Assembly: GCF_035917975.1 (NCBI RefSeq)
Contig: NZ_CP109130.1
Span: 2,542,001 to 2,606,000 of the forward strand
DNA length: 64,000 bases
Reading direction: 5' to 3'
Source of the DNA: Streptosporangium sp. NBC_01756
GTDB taxonomy: Bacteria > Actinomycetota > Actinomycetes > Streptosporangiales > Streptosporangiaceae
Within the stretch, counting starts at the first letter, position 1, and each line of letters opens with the position of its first letter. Below, piece after piece: positions 62,429 to 64,000 of the stretch. Under the pieces are notes generated by a model that saw only the letters and a list, made by a program, of their open reading frames with translations, ran no database searches and was not told where the DNA came from. The translations under genes were made by a program, and so were the position numbers.

Positions 62429-63100
62429 ATGCCTGCATCGGAGAGCTCTGGCTGGACCCTCGTCGTCCCGGTCAAGACACTGGTCGCCGCCAAGACACGG
62501 CTCTCGGAGGCGGCCGGCCCGCACCGGGCGGAGCTGGCCGTGGCGATCGCCTGTGACACGGTCGAAGCCGCGCTGAGCTGTGCGCTCGTCACGCGGGTCG
62601 TGGTGGTGACGGGTGATCCGGTGGCGGCCGAGCCGCTCGACGGCGTGGGCGCCCATGTCGTCGGCGATCCGGCGGCGGGGCTGAACGCGGCGCTGCGGCA
62701 CGGCGCCCAGGAGGCGGTACGGCTGGCGCCCGGCGCCCCCGTCGGCGCCCTCCAGGCCGATCTGCCCGCTCTCCGCCCGGCGGAGCTGGCGCTCGTGCTC
62801 ACCGCCGCCGCGGAGTTCGACCAGGCGTTCCTGCCCGACGCGACCGACGTCGGCACGACCTTCTACGGCGTACGGCCCGGCATCCCGTTCACCCCCGGGT
62901 TCGGTGGCCCGTCACGCGACCGCCACCTGCGGCGGGGCGCCAAGGAGATCTTCCTGGACGGGATCGACTCGGTCCGCCGGGACGTCGACACCCCCGATGA
63001 CCTGCGGGCGGCCCTGGCCCTCGGCCTGGGGCCGCGCACGCTGAAGATGGTCGAGACGATCAGAGGAGGGTCCCCCGCCGGAGGACCCCCCGCTCCGTGA
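62429..63100 (+). CDS. cofC: 2-phospho-L-lactate/phosphoenolpyruvate guanylyltransferase
   Basis: 223-aa nucleotidyltransferase of coenzyme F420 synthesis. N-terminal LVVPVKTLVAAKTRLSEAAG, GLNAALRHG, LQADLPALRP and TPGFGGPSRDRH match CofC. ATG 62429 has AAGG close upstream. Divergent from the plsC-family gene, as in other actinobacteria. Confidence 0.94.
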   Translation: MPASESSGWTLVVPVKTLVAAKTRLSEAAGPHRAELAVAIACDTVEAALSCALVTRVVVVTGDPVAAEPLDGVGAHVVGDPAAGLNAALRHGAQEAVRLAPGAPVGALQADLPALRPAELALVLTAAAEFDQAFLPDATDVGTTFYGVRPGIPFTPGFGGPSRDRHLRRGAKEIFLDGIDSVRRDVDTPDDLRAALALGLGPRTLKMVETIRGGSPAGGPPAP

Positions 63101-63140
63101 CCTCGGCACTCGGTGGCCGGCCCGTCCGCGGCGCCGCCGA

Positions 63141-64000
63141 TCAGTGCCCCTCGATCGCCTCTTCACGCGCCTTCCGCGGCAGCAGGAAGGCGGTGACGAA
63201 GGTCAGCAGCAGCATTCCGGCCACCACCCACAGCACGACCCGCATCGCACCGGCGAGGTCGGGGTTCGGCCCACCGGTCACCAGATCGAAGAAGACCGTG
63301 CCGAGCAGGGCGACGCCGAAGGCACCGCCGAGTTGCTGGACGGCGGTCAGCGTGCCGGAGGCCGAACCGGTCTCGTGCTGCTCGACGCCGGCCAGCACGA
63401 TGTCGAAGAACGGCGCCATCAGCAGGCCCATGCCGATGCCGGCGACCGCGAGGGCGGGGACGAACTGCCAGGCGGTCACCGTCGCCCCCGTCATGGTGAT
63501 CGTCAGCAGGACGCCGAGCGTGCCGAGTGTCATGACGAGAACACCGCCCTGCAGGACCTTGCGGCCGAATCTCGCCACCGTCTGGGCCAGGCCGAAGCCG
63601 GCGACCATGCCCAGCGACCAGGGGATCATCACGAGACCGGCCTTGAGCGTGGAGTAGCCGAGGCCGATCTGGGTGTAGAGGTTGAACACCAACATGAAGC
63701 CGGACATCGCGGAGAAGAAGACCAGACCGGTCAGCAGGCCGCCGGTGAAGGCCCGCTTGCGGAACAGGCTCGGCACGACCAGCGGGTCACCGCCCGTGCG
63801 GCTCTTGCGGGATTCGAACCATCCGAAGCCCGCGAAGACCACGACCGAGGCTCCCATCATGACGAAGGACCAGACCGGCCAGCCGTCCTCTCTGCCCTGC
63901 ACGAGCGGGAAGACCAGGAGCAGCCCGGCCACGGAGGCCAGGATCACCCCGGGGACGTCGAGCCTGAGCGGGTGCGGCGAGCGCGACTCGGGCAGGAAGC
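63141..64000 (-). CDS. MFS drug transporter (DHA2-type), C-terminal part
   Basis: The gene runs off the right edge; 286 codons are visible, ending at 63141. The frame continues through the last complete codon with FLPESRSPHPLRLDVPGVIL, a typical central-loop-to-helix sequence of 14-helix DHA2 exporters. Seven to eight hydrophobic helices follow, including FSAMSGFMLVFNLYTQIGLG and VGMGLLMAPFFD-like segments. The substrate is unknown. Converges on cofC with 40 bases between stops. Confidence 0.9.
   Translation of the reverse strand, partial: FLPESRSPHPLRLDVPGVILASVAGLLLVFPLVQGREDGWPVWSFVMMGASVVVFAGFGWFESRKSRTGGDPLVVPSLFRKRAFTGGLLTGLVFFSAMSGFMLVFNLYTQIGLGYSTLKAGLVMIPWSLGMVAGFGLAQTVARFGRKVLQGGVLVMTLGTLGVLLTITMTGATVTAWQFVPALAVAGIGMGLLMAPFFDIVLAGVEQHETGSASGTLTAVQQLGGAFGVALLGTVFFDLVTGGPNPDLAGAMRVVLWVVAGMLLLTFVTAFLLPRKAREEAIEGH

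Overview
The window looks like a chromosomal segment of a high-GC actinomycete. Evidence: very strong GC bias at third codon positions, GGAGG-type ribosome binding sites, frequent GTG starts, an IdeR/DmdR-type iron operator, F420 biosynthesis (CofC), a DUF397 protein, a WXG100-like secretion substrate pair, and the conserved actinobacterial order cofC-plsC-gpsA-ddl-DUF3515-thiL-thiD-rpmB-dak-recG-rsmD-coaD-DUF177-rpmF-rnc-mutM-acyP-smc-ftsY. The family Streptosporangiaceae (Streptosporangium or Nonomuraea type) is my inference; no rRNA is present to confirm it.

Layout. 1-6.3 kb: end of an ABC exporter, a class B penicillin-binding protein, a MerR regulator divergent from an aldo/keto reductase across a mirror-image operator, a TetR regulator divergent from a GH1 beta-glucosidase, and a second aldo/keto reductase. 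6.7-9.7 kb: an accessory island of three small two-gene operons on the minus strand (Doc/RHH, HigBA-like, and an unassigned third pair), with a short related sequence beside each. 9.9-11.7 kb: an orphan type VII/WXG100-like pair with tandem-repeat C-terminus. 11.8-17.8 kb: acyltransferase, HSL-type hydrolase, the RtcB2-PrfH RNA repair/ribosome rescue operon, and a secreted wall hydrolase. 18-24 kb: aldehyde dehydrogenase, the pta-ackA acetate operon, and an alpha/beta hydrolase.

24-32.5 kb: typA/bipA, a secreted protein, Cu/Zn superoxide dismutase, DUF397, a CE4 deacetylase lipoprotein, an XRE-cupin regulator divergent from an EamA transporter, and a SigR/SigH-type sigma factor with no adjacent anti-sigma gene. 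32.6-36.7 kb: a complete iron-siderophore ABC importer (lipoprotein, two permeases, ATPase) under two candidate iron boxes. 37-40.2 kb: a secreted penicillin-acylase-family Ntn hydrolase fused to an F5/8C domain. 40.3-63.1 kb: the conserved core block (protein targeting, chromosome condensation, DNA repair, ribosome and RNA processing, CoA, thiamine, peptidoglycan precursor, phospholipid and F420 functions). The window ends inside an MFS transporter.

A recurring feature is a set of short intergenic tandem arrays (34-62 bp units, 2-3.3 copies) with unrelated unit sequences. In at least one case (gpsA) the unit is a copy of the 3' end of the neighbouring gene including its stop codon, and weaker similarity suggests the same for bglB and the siderophore ATPase. 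There is no CRISPR array, rRNA, tRNA, complete insertion sequence or prophage that I can recognise. Coordinates of inverted repeats were worked out by eye and should be rechecked computationally.
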